Part shown: in pieces, positions 13,216 through 14,173 of the stretch
Numbering within the stretch: position 1 is the stretch's first letter
Layout of the letters: the number at the start of each line of letters is the position of its first letter
Source: PCC-7336 sp039817825
GTDB lineage: Bacteria; Cyanobacteriota; Cyanobacteriia; Thermostichales; PCC-7336
DNA length: 14,173 nt
Assembly: GCA_039817825.1 (NCBI GenBank)
Contig: JBCBVA010000098.1
Location: 1-14,173 of the forward strand
Direction of reading: 5' to 3'
Translations under genes and position numbers: made by a program
Notes under the pieces: model-generated
The model's input: the letters and a program-made list of their open reading frames with translations, nothing else
Databases searched by the model: none
Told to the model about the DNA's origin: nothing

Positions 13216-14173
13216 ATGACAGCATCTACAACATCTGCCAGTTCCACCGCACAATCTCCCCCAGTGCCCAATCGCCAGCCTCTGTCAGTTCGACTGGTGA
13301 ACGGGTTACTGGCGATTGAACCACTGTTTCGGTGGGTGAAAGGCAAAGCCCGCAAACGGATGGTCGATCGTGCCGAAGACATGGGCATCGGTTGGCGCAC
13401 TCAATCCGAGCGCCTGAAGCAAGTCATTGGTCCGCAGGCCCTCGGAACCGGTTTGGAACTCTCGGATGAGTGGCAACAGCGCTGGGCTGAACTCATTGAT
13501 GTTGACCTGACCTATCCCGCCTACTATCAATCTCCATTTCACGCTTACGACGATGGTAACTTGAGCTGGGATGCTGCCACTGAGGTGGAGGTTGCTGCCC
13601 GAGCCGTGCATGCCACTATTTGGCCGGATGCTGGAATTGATGGAGATGCCAAGTTACGGCAAAGCTATCATGATGTGTTAATGCAGAACCTGCCGAGAGC
13701 ACCGCAGGCGATCGTGGATATGGGCTCTAGTGTGGGTATGAGTACCTTTTCTCTACAAGATTGCTATCCCGATGCTTCAATGACAGGGGTAGAACTGTCC
13801 CCCTACTTTTTGACGATCGCAGACTATCGAGCCACACAGCAGGGACGTCTTGTCTGTTGGCAACATGCTTCTGCTGAAGCAACGGGGTTACCGAGCAACG
13901 CATACGATCTCGTCTCGTTGTGCCTGGTGTGTCATGAGTTACCGCGAACAGCTGCACAAGCGATTTTTGCGGAGGCTCGCAGGCTGTTACGACCCGGTGG
14001 TCATCTGGCCATTATGGATATGAATCCTCAGTCAGAGGTGCATCGGAAGATGCCTCCGTACGTATTTACCTTGCTCAAAAGTACCGAGCCTTTTTTAGAC
14101 GACTATTTTACGTTTGATATTGCTGCTGCGATCGCTGACGCTGGTTTCTACGGCCCCGTACAAACTGCCAATA
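13216..14173 (+). CDS. Class I SAM-dependent methyltransferase (partial, runs off right edge)
   Basis: From ATG 13216 an open frame continues to the window end, giving 319 residues without a stop. After a Ser/Thr/Pro-rich start (1-22), an N-terminal region contains PAYYQSPFHAYDDGNLSWDA (101-120), which I recall from a conserved cyanobacterial methyltransferase family. The Rossmann-fold part follows: motif I IVDMGSSVGMST (166-177), acidic GVELS (191-195) for the SAM ribose, AYDLVSLCLVCHELP (229-243) and RRLLRPGGHLAIMDMN (255-270). Motif I departs from DxGxGxG, having Ser in place of the middle Gly. The layout recalls the UbiE/Coq5 methyltransferase type, but the substrate cannot be told. No ribosome binding site is evident; the ATG follows an AT-rich stretch. 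Confidence 0.85.
   Translation, partial: MTASTTSASSTAQSPPVPNRQPLSVRLVNGLLAIEPLFRWVKGKARKRMVDRAEDMGIGWRTQSERLKQVIGPQALGTGLELSDEWQQRWAELIDVDLTYPAYYQSPFHAYDDGNLSWDAATEVEVAARAVHATIWPDAGIDGDAKLRQSYHDVLMQNLPRAPQAIVDMGSSVGMSTFSLQDCYPDASMTGVELSPYFLTIADYRATQQGRLVCWQHASAEATGLPSNAYDLVSLCLVCHELPRTAAQAIFAEARRLLRPGGHLAIMDMNPQSEVHRKMPPYVFTLLKSTEPFLDDYFTFDIAAAIADAGFYGPVQTAN

Overview
The window reads as chromosomal DNA of a cyanobacterium. Three things point there. The octamer GCGATCGC (HIP1, a repeat enriched in many cyanobacterial genomes) occurs at nine places. Several products belong to cyanobacterial families: a biliverdin reductase of the Synechocystis type, a DUF2839 membrane protein, and a carboxyl-terminal processing protease with a typical MNKRG start. 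The IF-2 also has the long Pro/Ala-rich N-terminus seen in cyanobacteria. Genus or species cannot be fixed from the sequence alone.

Layout, left to right. The 3' end of an AAA-like domain protein (1-111) is followed by a single-pass membrane protein with an FtsL-like layout (271-858, +). Facing it is bvdR, biliverdin reductase (1010-1978, -). A GatB/YqeY-domain gene (2197-2655, +) diverges from bvdR. Next come a two-PAS, HAMP-containing membrane diguanylate cyclase (2899-5064, +) and the translation pair ylxR-infB (5251-5601 and 5820-9056, +). cutA (9167-9490, +) follows, then 774 bases without a credible gene. The right part holds an exported S41 protease (10265-11608, +), argF (11754-12686, +), a DUF2839 membrane protein (12800-13027, +) and a class I SAM methyltransferase that runs off the right edge (13216-14173, +).

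Most genes are housekeeping or regulatory and stand alone; spacers of about 100-250 bases separate nearly all of them, so few operons can be argued. The one familiar cluster is ylxR-infB, but nusA, its usual upstream partner, is absent and the diguanylate cyclase gene sits there instead. The functions span pigment metabolism (bvdR), translation (ylxR, infB), c-di-GMP signalling, metal tolerance (cutA), extracytoplasmic proteolysis and arginine synthesis (argF).

The less expected content is between the genes. A dispersed repeat with a hairpin core has two good copies (954-1000 and inverted 9690-9736) and one partial copy (5174-5197). Clean inverted repeats lie in front of bvdR, argF and the protease gene, and the infB leader can form two competing hairpins. 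I found no CRISPR array, tRNA, rRNA, transposase, phage genes or defence system, and no clear candidate for a wholly new multi-gene system.
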